Source of the DNA: Paenibacillus rhizosphaerae
GTDB lineage: Bacteria; Bacillota; Bacilli; Paenibacillales; Paenibacillaceae
Direction of reading: 5' to 3'
Assembly (NCBI RefSeq): GCF_014192015.1
Contig: NZ_JACHXJ010000006.1
Location: 372,001 to 436,000, forward strand
DNA length: 64,000 bases
Shown here: piece after piece, positions 9,907-18,723 of the stretch
How the letters are laid out: the number at the start of each line of letters is the position of its first letter
How positions within the stretch are numbered: position 1 is the stretch's first letter
Notes under the pieces: generated by a model
The model's input: the letters and a program-made list of their open reading frames with translations, nothing else
What the model was told of the DNA's origin: nothing
The model's database searches: none
Translations under genes and position numbers: made by a program

Positions 9907-10791
9907 TTAACCTTTTACCGCACCGATGACAAGTCCTTTGACGAAATAGCGCTGCAGAAACGGATACAGCAGAAGAACCGGCAGATTGGCAATGATAACG
10001 ACCGCGTATTTGATCGATTCGCCTTCCATGACGCTTTTGGCAAGCGATTCCTCGCTTGTTCCCACCATATCCTTCAAATTGCTCTGAATCAAAATCTCCC
10101 GGAGCACGAGCTGAAGCGGGTACTTGCTCCGGTCGGTCAAATAAATAAGCGCGCTGAAAAATGAATTCCAATGGGCGACGCTGTAAAACAACGTCATGAC
10201 GGCCAGGATGGGCATCGACAGCGGAAGGACGATGCGAACCAGGATTTGCAGGTTGGAGCAGCCGTCGATTTGCGCCGATTCCTGAACTTCGATGGGGATG
10301 TTTTGCTGGAAAAAGGTGCGCATAATGATGACGTTCCATATGGCGAGCGCATTCGGGATGATTAGCGCCCACATCGTGTTGACCATGCCGAGATTTTTTA
10401 CCAGCAAATAGGTCGGAATGAGCCCGCCGCTGAAAAACATCGTAAATACGAAAAAGGCGGTAAAGAAGCCGCGGCCGGCTAAATCTTTGCGCGACAGCGG
10501 ATAGGCGGCCAATATCGTCATGACGATATTGACAGCCGTCCCGATAACGGTGTACAGGATCGTATTCCCGTAGCCCTGCAAAATGTCGTTGTTTTGGAAC
10601 ACTTTCTCGTATCCGCGGAATGTGATGCCCTTCGGCCACAGCCACACCTCTCCGCCCAAAACTTTGGAAGGGTCGCTAATCGAAGCGGCCAGCACGAACA
10701 ACAGCGGATACAGAACGGCGAGCAGGGCGAGAACGAGCAGAGCGTGGATGATGAAACTGAGCAGCTTGTCGCCAAACGTCTCTTTTACCAT
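9907..10791 (-). CDS. Carbohydrate ABC transporter permease (MalG/YtcP type)
   Basis: A 294-residue protein with about six membrane segments. The EAA-loop signature of binding-protein-dependent permeases is visible as QESAQIDGCSNLQILVRIVLPLSMPILAV. It also has the YtcP-type N-terminal pattern PLLFVLAASISDPSKV and the C-terminal LPVLLLYPFLQRYFVKGLVIGAVKG. It overlaps the upstream permease gene by 7 bases, showing translational coupling. It pairs with that permease and the lipoprotein that follows. Confidence 0.93.
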   Translation of the reverse strand: MVKETFGDKLLSFIIHALLVLALLAVLYPLLFVLAASISDPSKVLGGEVWLWPKGITFRGYEKVFQNNDILQGYGNTILYTVIGTAVNIVMTILAAYPLSRKDLAGRGFFTAFFVFTMFFSGGLIPTYLLVKNLGMVNTMWALIIPNALAIWNVIIMRTFFQQNIPIEVQESAQIDGCSNLQILVRIVLPLSMPILAVMTLFYSVAHWNSFFSALIYLTDRSKYPLQLVLREILIQSNLKDMVGTSEESLAKSVMEGESIKYAVVIIANLPVLLLYPFLQRYFVKGLVIGAVKG

Positions 10792-11783
10792 AAGCTCGTT
10801 TCACCAGCCTTCCGTGCAATGTAATTGACCGTGACGAGCATGATGAAATTGACGACCGAATTGAACAGCCCTACGGCGGCAGAGAAACTGTATTGCGCTT
10901 CCAGGATGCCGCTTCGGTATACGTAGGTCGAGATCACGTCCGAGCTTTCCATATTCAGGCTGTTCTGCATCAGAAACACTTTCTCGAAGCCGACGCCCAG
11001 AATGGATCCGACATTCATAATGAGCAAAATCACGATGGTAGGCAATATGCCCGGCAGGTTAATATGCCAGATGCGGGCCAGCCGGCTGGCTCCGTCCACC
11101 TTGGCCGCTTCGTGCAGCTGCGGATCGATGCCGGTCAAGGCGGCCAAATAGATAATCGAGCTCCAGCCCATCTGCTGCCATACCCCGGAGAAAACGTAGA
11201 TCGTTTTGAACCAGCTCGCCTCCGTCAGGAACGAAATGGAGTCCCCGCCCAACCATCCAATGAACAGGTTCACGATTCCATGATTCGGCGACAAGAAAAT
11301 CATCAGCATGCCGACGAGGACGACGGTCGATAAAAAGTGAGGGGCATAGGTGACCGTCTGAATCGTTTTCTTGAACCATTTCACTTTTACTTCATTGATG
11401 AGAAGCGCGAGAATGATCGGGACGGGAAAGCCGACAATCAGCTCATATATTCCGATGCCAAGCGTGTTGCGGATGAGCCGCCAAAAATAGTAGCTGTCAA
11501 AAAAACGCTGGAAATGGGCGAAACCGACCCAAGGGCTGCCGGTTATCCCTTTGGATGCAATAAATTCTTTGAATGCGATCTGCACCCCGTACATCGGGAT
11601 GTAATGAAAAATCAAGTAATAGGCGACGACCGGCAAAAGCAGCATATACAAATCCCAGTTTTTCTTGAGCGAACGGCCTAACGCCGATCGGCGGCCCATT
11701 GCGGCCTGCGCGGAAGCCGCTGCCGGAGGAGCATGCTTCAAGAGTGCTTCACCTTCCTTCCATGTCGCGAGTGCGGTTAACAT
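10785..11783 (-). CDS. Carbohydrate ABC transporter permease (LplB/YteP type)
   Basis: Up to 332 residues with six membrane segments and the first-permease signatures KNWDLYMLLLPVVAYYLIF, IPMYGVQIAFKEF and the EAA motif LHEAAKVDGASRLARIWHINLPGI. The start is uncertain. ATG 11783 has little ribosome-binding sequence, whereas a TTG at 11741 follows GGAAGGTG at a good distance and gives a start closer to family length. It is the first gene of the cassette permease-permease-lipoprotein-regulator. A catabolite-responsive-like element lies just upstream. Confidence 0.9.
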   Translation of the reverse strand: MLTALATWKEGEALLKHAPPAAASAQAAMGRRSALGRSLKKNWDLYMLLLPVVAYYLIFHYIPMYGVQIAFKEFIASKGITGSPWVGFAHFQRFFDSYYFWRLIRNTLGIGIYELIVGFPVPIILALLINEVKVKWFKKTIQTVTYAPHFLSTVVLVGMLMIFLSPNHGIVNLFIGWLGGDSISFLTEASWFKTIYVFSGVWQQMGWSSIIYLAALTGIDPQLHEAAKVDGASRLARIWHINLPGILPTIVILLIMNVGSILGVGFEKVFLMQNSLNMESSDVISTYVYRSGILEAQYSFSAAVGLFNSVVNFIMLVTVNYIARKAGETSLW

Positions 11784-11816
11784 TTCTTCAAGGGGCCCCT
11801 TTGCCGTTATGGTATT

Positions 11817-11830
11817 TTAAAACGCTTTCA
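11817..11830. promoter_or_regulatory. Putative CcpA cre site
   Basis: TTAAAACGCTTTCA differs at one position from the core consensus TGNAANCGNNNNCA for the catabolite control protein CcpA. It lies about 35 bases upstream of the first ATG of the sugar-uptake operon, where binding would repress transcription when preferred sugars are present. Confidence 0.5.
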
Positions 11831-11904
11831 GCGTCCACCAGCAATTTTTGCGGCGATCAGCTATTCTTGACATCGCTGCAAGGGGCGTACCCCATGCCCT
11901 TCAA

Positions 11905-11952
11905 GTTAACGTTAACGCAACGACGGCAGCCGATTTGGCCGGCTGCCGTCGT
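11905..11952. repeat. Two adjacent perfect dyads
   Basis: GTTAACGTTAAC (11905-11916) is a perfect 12-base palindrome. It is followed by a 12-base perfect inverted repeat, ACGACGGCAGCC (11920-11931) with its complement at 11941-11952. The second has no T-tract and looks like a structural or operator element more than a terminator. Both lie in the non-coding stretch between the sugar permease operon and the tetR gene. Confidence 0.5.
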
Positions 11953-12074
11953 GTCATGATTGAGCTATTGTTTTCCGTTAGTTCAATCTTTTGTAAGCAA
12001 AGCAACAAAATCGTTAGCTACAGTCCCCTATTAAGGTAGTACTAATTTAGCTACACCCTGAAGTTGTTGCTCGA

Positions 12075-12620
12075 TCAATTCGTCAAGATCGCGCTCGCGA
12101 TAATACGGAAGAGGTGCTCAGCCCGTGGCGCGGACGAGGGCTGGGTGCTGAGCCACGCAAGCGCGGCAGCTAGCGAGAACAGGTCATCCCCATCCATGTC
12201 GCTGCGCGCCAGACCCTCGGCCTGAGCACGAGCGAGAAGTCGCGTGCCTGCCGTGCGCATCGTGATGCACGAAGCGTGGAGTGCGGACTCCGGGTCCTCC
12301 TTGGCTGCCATCATCACGTCCACAACACCTTGATAGTTGCCTGTAAATGTAACGACGTCGCGCAGCCACGATACGAGTGCCTCATCGGGTGAACTCGCAG
12401 TTTCAAGCTCACGTGCCTTTATCGTAAACTCGTCGAAGCTTGAGCGGAGCAAAGCTTCGAGCAGCGCCTCTCTCGTCGGGAAATGACGATACAGTGTGCC
12501 TAGCCCGACACCAGCTCTGCGAGCGATGTCGCGCAGCGATGCATCGACACCCTGCTCGGTTACAACGACGTGCGCGACTTCGAGTATGTGCTCATAGTTT
12601 TTCATTGCATCGGCTCGCAT
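12075..12620 (-). CDS. TetR family transcriptional repressor
   Basis: 181 residues. The N-terminal helix-turn-helix reads YEHILEVAHVVVTEQGVDAS, then LRDIARRAGVGLGTLYRHFPTREALLEALL. The C-terminal ligand domain is of the SbtR/YbiH-like kind. The ATG at 12620 has GGAGGA 5 bases upstream; a longer frame starting at 12695 would run into the operator region. The gene is divergent from an NADP-dependent reductase, and three similar dyads lie between them, so it probably represses both directions until a small organic inducer binds. Confidence 0.9.
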   Translation of the reverse strand: MRADAMKNYEHILEVAHVVVTEQGVDASLRDIARRAGVGLGTLYRHFPTREALLEALLRSSFDEFTIKARELETASSPDEALVSWLRDVVTFTGNYQGVVDVMMAAKEDPESALHASCITMRTAGTRLLARAQAEGLARSDMDGDDLFSLAAALAWLSTQPSSAPRAEHLFRIIASAILTN

Positions 12621-12631
12621 AGAATTCCTCC

Positions 12632-12702
12632 TTGACAATCGGAGCGGTGCTCCGTATAATTCTAAACGGAACAGTGATCCGATTATACGGAGCACTGCTC
12701 TG
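12632..12702 (+). promoter_or_regulatory. Consensus promoter with three TetR operators
   Basis: TTGACA (12632-12637) and TATAAT (12655-12660) are 17 bases apart, an ideal sigma-A promoter facing the reductase gene. The spacer holds the perfect dyad CGGAGCGGTGCTCCG (12640-12654). Two relatives follow: CGGAACAGTGATCCG (12667-12681) and CGGAGCACTGCTCTG (12688-12702). A TATAAT on the minus strand (12682-12687) suits the tetR gene. The three sites would let one repressor shut both promoters. Confidence 0.85.
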
Positions 12703-12739
12703 GTAAGTATAACTCATCTACTTGAAAGGAGAAAGCAAG

Positions 12740-13750
12740 ATGACTATAGATACAATGAAAGCGATTCGTTTGCATGAATTCGGCGGCCCTGAGGTGATGC
12801 GTTACGAGGAGGCGCCGCTTCCCGAGCTGAAGCCAGGTGAGGTGCTTGTGCGCGTTCACGCGGTTGGCATGAATCCCCCCGACTGGTACCTGCGTGACGG
12901 GTATAAGTCGCTTCCTCCTGAGTGGCGGCCGCCTGTGCCCTTTCCCATCATTCTGGGGTCGGACGTGTCGGGCGTCGTCGAGGCGGTAGCCACGGATGTG
13001 AAGGATTTCTCCGTCGGCGACGAAGTTTTCGGCATGGTTCGCTTTCCCAGCTTTGGGGAGAGCGCTGCTTATGCTGAGTACGTCGCCGCGCCAGCGTCGG
13101 ACCTTGCACTCAAGCCGGCTGGCATCGATCACGTGCACGCTGCTGGGGCGCCGATGGCTGGCCTCACCGCGTGGCAGTTTCTGATCGACCTAGGCCACAA
13201 TGAACCGAATCCGCTTCAACCGGAGATGCATCGCCCGGTGCCGCTGGGCGGCAAGACGATGCTCGTCAATGGTGCTGCGGGAGGCGTGGGGCACTTCGCG
13301 GTACAACTGGCCAAATGGAAGGGTGCGCACGTCATCGCGGTGGCATCGGGGACGCATGAGTCGTTCCTGCGTGAGCTCGGTGCCGACGAATTCATCGACT
13401 ACACCAAGAGCCTTCCCGAGGACGTCGCGCATGACATGGATCTCGTCCTTGATACCCTCGGCGGTCCGACCACCGGTCGTTTCTTGCGTACGCTCAAGCG
13501 TGGCGGCACTTTGTTCCCCGTGTTCTTAGGCTTCTCCGACGCCGAGGAGGCCGCCAAACTGGGTGTCACGGTATCGATGACCCAAGTGCGCTCAAACGGT
13601 CAGCAGCTGGCGGAATTAGGGCGCTTGCTTGATGCCGGGACGGTTCGCGTCGCTATCGACAGCACGTTTCCACTTGCCGATGCTCGCAAGGCGCATGAAC
13701 GTGCAGCCGGCGGGCACATTCGAGGCAAGATTGTGCTCACGGTCGTGTAA
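12740..13750 (+). CDS. NADP-dependent quinone oxidoreductase-like (MDR, zinc-less)
   Basis: 336 residues of the medium-chain dehydrogenase/reductase superfamily. The GroES-like N-terminal half has AIRLHEFGGPEVMRYEEAPL and GMNPPDWYLRDG. The Rossmann half has MLVNGAAGGVGHFAVQLAKW (AxxGGVG motif) and FIDYTKSLPEDVAHDMDLVLDTLGG. The catalytic zinc ligands of true alcohol dehydrogenases are absent, so it is closer to quinone or enone reductases. The start ATG at 12740 follows AAAGGAGA. It heads a cluster under TetR control with an ABM-domain protein 2 bases downstream, which suggests detoxification of a quinone or related electrophile. Confidence 0.9.
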   Translation: MTIDTMKAIRLHEFGGPEVMRYEEAPLPELKPGEVLVRVHAVGMNPPDWYLRDGYKSLPPEWRPPVPFPIILGSDVSGVVEAVATDVKDFSVGDEVFGMVRFPSFGESAAYAEYVAAPASDLALKPAGIDHVHAAGAPMAGLTAWQFLIDLGHNEPNPLQPEMHRPVPLGGKTMLVNGAAGGVGHFAVQLAKWKGAHVIAVASGTHESFLRELGADEFIDYTKSLPEDVAHDMDLVLDTLGGPTTGRFLRTLKRGGTLFPVFLGFSDAEEAAKLGVTVSMTQVRSNGQQLAELGRLLDAGTVRVAIDSTFPLADARKAHERAAGGHIRGKIVLTVV

Positions 13751-13752
13751 CC

Positions 13753-14052
13753 ATGATTATACTCATGGGTTACGTTCACCTAAATCCGTCTGATGTGAAT
13801 GAGTTCACTGCAGACGTTCAAGCCGTCGTTTCCAGCACGAGAGCTGAAAAAGGGTGTCTCTTTTATGCCTTTACTTTGGAAGATGCGCGCGCCGGACGCA
13901 TGCTGACTGTCCAGCGGTGGCAAGATCAAGAATCGCTGTCGGCCCATGTTGAAAGACATGAGTCGGCGCCGTTTTTAAAGAAGTGGGGAAACAGGATGAG
14001 AATGGACATTCTAACATACGATATCACGAACGAGCGCTCGTTCATGGAATAA
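13753..14052 (+). CDS. Antibiotic biosynthesis monooxygenase (ABM) domain protein
   Basis: A 99-residue protein with the dimeric alpha/beta barrel pattern of the ABM family (YgiN-like): VHLNPSDVNEFTADVQAVVSSTRAEKGCLFYAF, then LTVQRWQDQESLSAHVERHES. Members act on quinones or aromatic polyketides, or degrade haem. It starts 2 bases after the reductase stop and is followed by a strong terminator, so the two form an operon. Confidence 0.85.
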   Translation: MIILMGYVHLNPSDVNEFTADVQAVVSSTRAEKGCLFYAFTLEDARAGRMLTVQRWQDQESLSAHVERHESAPFLKKWGNRMRMDILTYDITNERSFME

Positions 14053-14111
14053 GAGCCTAATCGGCTCAAGAGCATAACTGCCCGTTAGTTCAACATAAAC
14101 GAATGTTAAAA

Positions 14112-14147
14112 CGCTACTGACATACTGTTGTCAGTAGTGTTTTTTTA
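14112..14147 (+). terminator. Rho-independent terminator
   Basis: CTACTGACA and TGTCAGTAG form a 9-base stem with a 6-base loop, followed by a run of seven T. It closes the reductase/ABM operon on the plus strand. Confidence 0.85.
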
Positions 14148-14207
14148 TACTCGGAGTATGTAACCGTAACGGTACTGTATCCCTTAATATAGGAAGGATG
14201 GGTTTTT

Positions 14208-14612
14208 ATGAATTTTGCTTCTGTTCGCATCATTACCGACGACGTGGATCGTCTCGTCGAATTTTATGAGAAAGTTATGGGTGTGTCGGCGGAGCGTCCC
14301 GCACCCGTCTTTGCCGAACTCGTTGGGTCATCGTGCACCCTGGCGATCGGCCACTCCCAGACGGTGCAGCTGTTCGGCGCTGGTTCCGCAGTGGCGGCCG
14401 ACAATCACACGATCATCCTCGAGTTCCGTGTTGACGATGTGGATGCCGAATACGAGCGCTTGAAGCCGTTTGTCAGCGAGTGGGTCAAGGAACCAACCAC
14501 GATGCCGTGGGGGAACCGCGCTGTGCTGTTTCGGGATCCCGACGGCAACCTGATTAACCTCTTCACGCCGGTGACGGAGGAAGCGATCAAACGGTTCAGC
14601 GGCAGGTCGTGA
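14208..14612 (+). CDS. VOC (glyoxalase/bleomycin resistance) family protein
   Basis: A 134-residue vicinal-oxygen-chelate protein with paired beta-alpha-beta-beta-beta modules: SVRIITDDVDRLVEFYEKVMGV and later FRVDDVDAEYERLKPF, then MPWGNRAVLFRDPDGNLINLF, whose GNRAVLFRDPDGN is the family's C-terminal hallmark. It may bind or modify a small metabolite, or confer resistance. It lies after a terminator, so it is probably transcribed separately, from a promoter in the 155 bases upstream. GGAAGGATGGG provides the ribosome binding site. Confidence 0.88.
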   Translation: MNFASVRIITDDVDRLVEFYEKVMGVSAERPAPVFAELVGSSCTLAIGHSQTVQLFGAGSAVAADNHTIILEFRVDDVDAEYERLKPFVSEWVKEPTTMPWGNRAVLFRDPDGNLINLFTPVTEEAIKRFSGRS

Positions 14613-14648
14613 ATGGACAGTTGAAGTGAGTGAGACGATAAAGAGACC

Positions 14649-14685
14649 AGAGACCATGGCAATGAGCTATGGTCTCTTTATTTTA
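14649..14685. terminator. Terminator hairpin between convergent genes
   Basis: AGAGACCATGGC pairs with GCTATGGTCTCT (one mismatch) around a short loop and is followed by TTATTTTAT. It separates the VOC gene from the convergent AraC regulator gene. Confidence 0.75.
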
Positions 14686-14687
14686 TC

Positions 14688-16928
14688 TCACCGGCCATCC
14701 GCCGACCCGGCATACTCATCAGGCTTAATGCCTTCATACCGCGCGAAGGCGCGTTTGAAGGAATACACATTTTCGTACCCCACTGTGCGCGCGACGTGAT
14801 CGATGCCGCAGCTTCGCTCCCGGAGCAGCTCTTTCGCCTTCTCCATGCGCAGACGGCATACATAATCATAGAAGTTGATGCCGGTCACCTCTTTGAATAT
14901 TTTGGACACCTTCGAAAGGGACATATGGTACATCTCCGCCAGCTGCTTTAACGAGATGTCCGCGCTCGAATAATTGTCGTTTACATATTGCAGCAGCTCG
15001 CTGCCCGCAGACACCGCCGACGACGTATTGGCATACCGTTTCCGCTCGCAAATGAGCGTGCCCACTTCAAACATATAGCTCCACGTTTCTTCGATGTTCG
15101 CCGCTTTGGCCCGGCTGCAAAATTGCTTCAGGTAGATGTCCGTATCCAGATTCAGCTCATGCAGCACCCTCAGCATCGTTTCCATCAGCAGGGAGAGCAG
15201 CCGGCTCACGCTGGCCTCGGCCAGCTCTCGCTTTTCATTCTCGGCATGGATTTCATGCAGGATTTGCAGGGACGTGTCCAGGTTTCCGATCTTTAGATTA
15301 TTGATGAGCTGCACTTCCCAATCCGTCGGATAATAATAATCGACGCCGGCCTGAATCGTCTCCTCCTGCAGCACCTGAAAATGCTCACGCGAGAATACGG
15401 TGTAGCGCAGTCTTTCATTGGCCGTGTAATACGATTTGCTGATACCGACCAGCCCTTGCTCAACCCCTCCGTATAAAATATCGGGATGAAATCCGCTCAG
15501 CCGCTCGATTTCGCCGGCCATCTCGGCTGCAATTCGCTCCATCATATCATCGTCCCCAAACGGACGCTCGGAGGAGATGATCATCGCCTTGTCCGCGTTT
15601 GTGACCTCAAACAGCGCATAGTCCAGACCATAATCGCTCATCGCTTTTTCCACGATCATCATCATCAGCATTTCGATCTTCCGGATTTTCTCGAAGTCGG
15701 AAAAGTCGCGAATGGCGTGGAAGCTGACCAGCATCGTGCAATAATACATGTCCTCGGTATAACCGATCCCCAGTTTCTCCAGTTCGTTCTTCTGCTGGTC
15801 GTCCATAAAATATCCCTTGAGCAGACGAAGATACAAATTCGACTTGGCGGCGTTTTCGTAATCCTGCATCGATTGCTGAAGCTTGCGGTTTTCGTGCAGC
15901 AGCCGGTCGAACGATTTTTCGATAAAATTGTATTCGGACCCCGTCACTTTGCCGTTTCGGGAGTTCTCGACCCGCGCCGCGGCGCTCAGCTTGCTCAGTA
16001 GAGCCCCAAGAGGACGGTAGCTGATTTTGGCCAGCAGATAAGCCGTGCACGCGCCGATAACGATGGAAATCAGGATGGCCCCAAGCGAGCTGAACAAATT
16101 GCCGATGCCGATGACGCTGCTGTCCGCGTAGGAGATCGCATACTGCACATCGCTAGCCTCCGAGGACAAATGAATGGGGTAGGAAGCCGCGCCGCCGCGA
16201 GCTGCCGGATCATTTCGGACTTGGCTATAAATCAGCGCATCCCGGGACGTCATGACGATCTCCTGCGATTCGATCCCACCGAAACGGTGCATATAATTCG
16301 AAAAGTAAGCGCTATCAATAAACAATACCAAAACCGCGCGCGGATGATTCACCACCTCCAGGCTTTGCAGCACAGGAATCACGCGCTTGTCGCTGCCCCA
16401 CAGCTTCATGCTGGCCGGCGGGAGGATGGTAAAATACTGCTGCTGCGAAAAGGAGCTCTGCAGCTGCTGCTCGGCAGCTTCGTCAAATGCGACAATCGAT
16501 TGAAAAAATTCCTTCAGCGGGAACATCCCCCATGAAGTCATCGCCTTCTGCTGCTCCGGAAACACCACCATGCCAAAAGAGAGGATTCCCTGCGAACTCA
16601 CGCTATTGTCGAGACTGCTGCGAATCTCCAGCATTTTGGTAATATCGAATTCCTGCTCGTATACGTTCGTATCCTGCATCAGCTTTTTCACCCAGGATTC
16701 GTTGCTCAGCGTTTTGCCCAAGGTTTTGAGCTCACCCAGTTTATTGTCGACCAGATCGGCAATCCGCTTGGCGTCCAAAGCATGTGCCTCATGCTGCCGG
16801 CGTTTCTCCTCGACGATGTTCCGCTGCACGTTTAATGCGCTGAACACGATAATCGGGATGATCAAAATCGCGGTATAAGACAACAGAATTTTACGAAACG
16901 TGCCGCTTCCGAAGCTGCCATTGCGCAC
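14688..16928 (-). CDS. Membrane-anchored AraC family regulator of sugar uptake (second copy)
   Basis: 746 residues with the same plan as the regulator at 5775-8084. A membrane segment (ILLSYTAILIIPIIVFSAL) is followed by an extracellular region, a second membrane segment (LGAILISIVIGACTAYLLA), a cytoplasmic linker and a C-terminal double helix-turn-helix (ISLKQLAEMYHMSLSKVSKIF and DHVARTVGYENVYSFKRAFARYEG). GTG 16928 is the start, with GGGGAGGGG upstream. It probably activates the ABC cassette upstream. Sequence identity with the first regulator is low outside the DNA-binding domain, so the inducers probably differ. Confidence 0.88.
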   Translation of the reverse strand: MRNGSFGSGTFRKILLSYTAILIIPIIVFSALNVQRNIVEEKRRQHEAHALDAKRIADLVDNKLGELKTLGKTLSNESWVKKLMQDTNVYEQEFDITKMLEIRSSLDNSVSSQGILSFGMVVFPEQQKAMTSWGMFPLKEFFQSIVAFDEAAEQQLQSSFSQQQYFTILPPASMKLWGSDKRVIPVLQSLEVVNHPRAVLVLFIDSAYFSNYMHRFGGIESQEIVMTSRDALIYSQVRNDPAARGGAASYPIHLSSEASDVQYAISYADSSVIGIGNLFSSLGAILISIVIGACTAYLLAKISYRPLGALLSKLSAAARVENSRNGKVTGSEYNFIEKSFDRLLHENRKLQQSMQDYENAAKSNLYLRLLKGYFMDDQQKNELEKLGIGYTEDMYYCTMLVSFHAIRDFSDFEKIRKIEMLMMMIVEKAMSDYGLDYALFEVTNADKAMIISSERPFGDDDMMERIAAEMAGEIERLSGFHPDILYGGVEQGLVGISKSYYTANERLRYTVFSREHFQVLQEETIQAGVDYYYPTDWEVQLINNLKIGNLDTSLQILHEIHAENEKRELAEASVSRLLSLLMETMLRVLHELNLDTDIYLKQFCSRAKAANIEETWSYMFEVGTLICERKRYANTSSAVSAGSELLQYVNDNYSSADISLKQLAEMYHMSLSKVSKIFKEVTGINFYDYVCRLRMEKAKELLRERSCGIDHVARTVGYENVYSFKRAFARYEGIKPDEYAGSADGR

Positions 16929-16982
16929 AGACTACCCCTCCCCTACTAGATTGGACTAATACCACAGCATAAAGCATAATGC

Positions 16983-17030
16983 AAAAACAGGAAAACAGCA
17001 GAGCCTCCAAAGCGAATTGGAGCCTGCCAT
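16983..17030 (-). terminator. Terminator after the second sugar-binding lipoprotein
   Basis: Read on the minus strand, GCAGGCTCCAA pairs imperfectly with TTTGGAGGCTCTGC and is followed by TGTTTTCCTGTTTTT. It lies between the lipoprotein gene and the regulator gene, so the regulator may have lower or separate expression. Confidence 0.65.
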
Positions 17031-17059
17031 TTTCCACAATGATGCGGGTACAGTCAACG

Positions 17060-18694
17060 TTACTGGATGCTGTTGTATCTGTCGAGCAATTGCTGGTCGA
17101 TCTCCAGCAGCTGGTCCAGCCCCAGCTTTTTCAGATCGGCCATATATTGATCCCAGTTGTCGAGCGATTTTTGCCCTAAAGCCAGCTTGGTCGCAAGCTC
17201 CGTGGAATACGTGTTCAGGTTGGTCAAAATCTTCGTTTTCGCTTCCAGCTGCTGATCGTCGGGAATCGCCAAGTAGTTGTCGTTCATATTGACGAAATAC
17301 GGCTTATAATTCAGAATCTGGAGCTCGTTGTCGGCTTTGTATTTCGGTACGCCGGACAGCTCAAACTCGAGATTGGCGAACTGAACCCGCGGGAACACCG
17401 TATCGCCGAACAGGCGGAGTCCGGGAACCTGACCCGTTTTGGCCAGCTCTTCGTCCGAGGCGTTGTTGATGAATACATTCGCGCCGCTCTCATCCTTTTT
17501 ATAGGTTTGTCCTTCGATGCCCCAATACAGAAGCTCCGCGTACTTATCCGAATAGATCGTGTCAAAATACTTGATCGCCGCTTCTACGTTTTTGGTGTCT
17601 TTCGTAATCGCGTATTTCTGCCACACCAGAAACGGCGGCTCAATTTGGGCTGCGGGCGCAATGCCGTCTACCGCTTGAAGCGGCATGAGCGGAAGGTACT
17701 CCCCGCCCCCCTTGATCGTCGGCTCCAGATACGTCTCCAGATTGTAATCTCCTGTAGAAGCAACCTGGTTTTCCGTCATCTTCTGCTGCTTCTGCTCCGC
17801 TGTCGCCCCGATCAGGCTGGTGTCGAGCACGCCTTCCTTCACCAGCTTTTGCAGGTAGCTGAAGTAATCCTTGATCCCGTCCTGGTACCACGGGGATACG
17901 ACCTTCTTGTTCTCCACATCTACGGAAGAAATGCTGGTCCCCAGCCCGAACCACTGCGCGATCGGTCCCGAGAAGGCACCCGGATCGTAGACGAGCACCT
18001 CGTCCTTTTGCCCGTTGCGGTTGGCGTCCTTATCGCGCATCGTCTTCAGCGTTTGCAGGTATTCCTCGGCATTCGCCGGAACCGGAAGGCTCAGCTTATC
18101 GAGCCAGTCTTTGCGGAGCAGCATCGTCAAGGAGACCGGAGCCGGATCGGTGCCTTTATATGTCTTTTTGTGCAGATCGCTGAACCAGTACATTTTCCCG
18201 TCCGACGTCGTTGTCGTCTTTTTCGCATACGGGAACTCCTGCTCATACATCTTCTTGATGTTGCCGTTGCTGTACTTCTCGATGAGCGGATTCAGGTCCA
18301 GCAGCACGCCCTGCTTCGCCAGATTGAGCACCGTCGTATTGTCCAGCGCCGAAATATTGACGATATCCGGAAGATTGGAGCCGGACGCCATTCGCGTTTT
18401 GATGACGACGTTGTACTGCTCGTTCGGAACCAGCTCGTAATCGAGCTGCAGCTGAGCATCGGTCAGCAGCTTGTCGACTTCCTTCCAGACCGGGTACTTC
18501 TCCCTGTCCTCGAATTTGATGAACTTGTTCGCACCGGTCGGCCCGAGAAGCTTCAGCTTGGCGGACTGCTGCCCGGCCGGGGCGTTGCTATCGGCTTCCT
18601 CTGTTTTCCCGTCTCCCCCGCTGCAGGCGGTTACAGAAGCGATGAGAACAACGGCGATGATGGCGGACATAAGCGGTTTTTTCCTTTTTTTCAT
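17060..18694 (-). CDS. ABC transporter sugar-binding lipoprotein (second copy)
   Basis: 544 residues. A lipoprotein signal is clear: MKKRKKPLMSAIIAVVLIASVTAC followed by SGGDGK. The mature protein carries the same landmarks as the first cassette's lipoprotein (RKDWLDKLSLPVPANAEEYLQ and KDANRNGQKDE, a calcium-loop-like segment). It is expected to deliver an oligosaccharide to the two permeases encoded just upstream. GGGGGAAGAG precedes the ATG. No ATPase gene is in the cassette. Confidence 0.92.
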   Translation of the reverse strand: MKKRKKPLMSAIIAVVLIASVTACSGGDGKTEEADSNAPAGQQSAKLKLLGPTGANKFIKFEDREKYPVWKEVDKLLTDAQLQLDYELVPNEQYNVVIKTRMASGSNLPDIVNISALDNTTVLNLAKQGVLLDLNPLIEKYSNGNIKKMYEQEFPYAKKTTTTSDGKMYWFSDLHKKTYKGTDPAPVSLTMLLRKDWLDKLSLPVPANAEEYLQTLKTMRDKDANRNGQKDEVLVYDPGAFSGPIAQWFGLGTSISSVDVENKKVVSPWYQDGIKDYFSYLQKLVKEGVLDTSLIGATAEQKQQKMTENQVASTGDYNLETYLEPTIKGGGEYLPLMPLQAVDGIAPAAQIEPPFLVWQKYAITKDTKNVEAAIKYFDTIYSDKYAELLYWGIEGQTYKKDESGANVFINNASDEELAKTGQVPGLRLFGDTVFPRVQFANLEFELSGVPKYKADNELQILNYKPYFVNMNDNYLAIPDDQQLEAKTKILTNLNTYSTELATKLALGQKSLDNWDQYMADLKKLGLDQLLEIDQQLLDRYNSIQ

Positions 18695-18723
18695 ACAACT
18701 CTTCCCCCTTCGGATGGCCTAGC

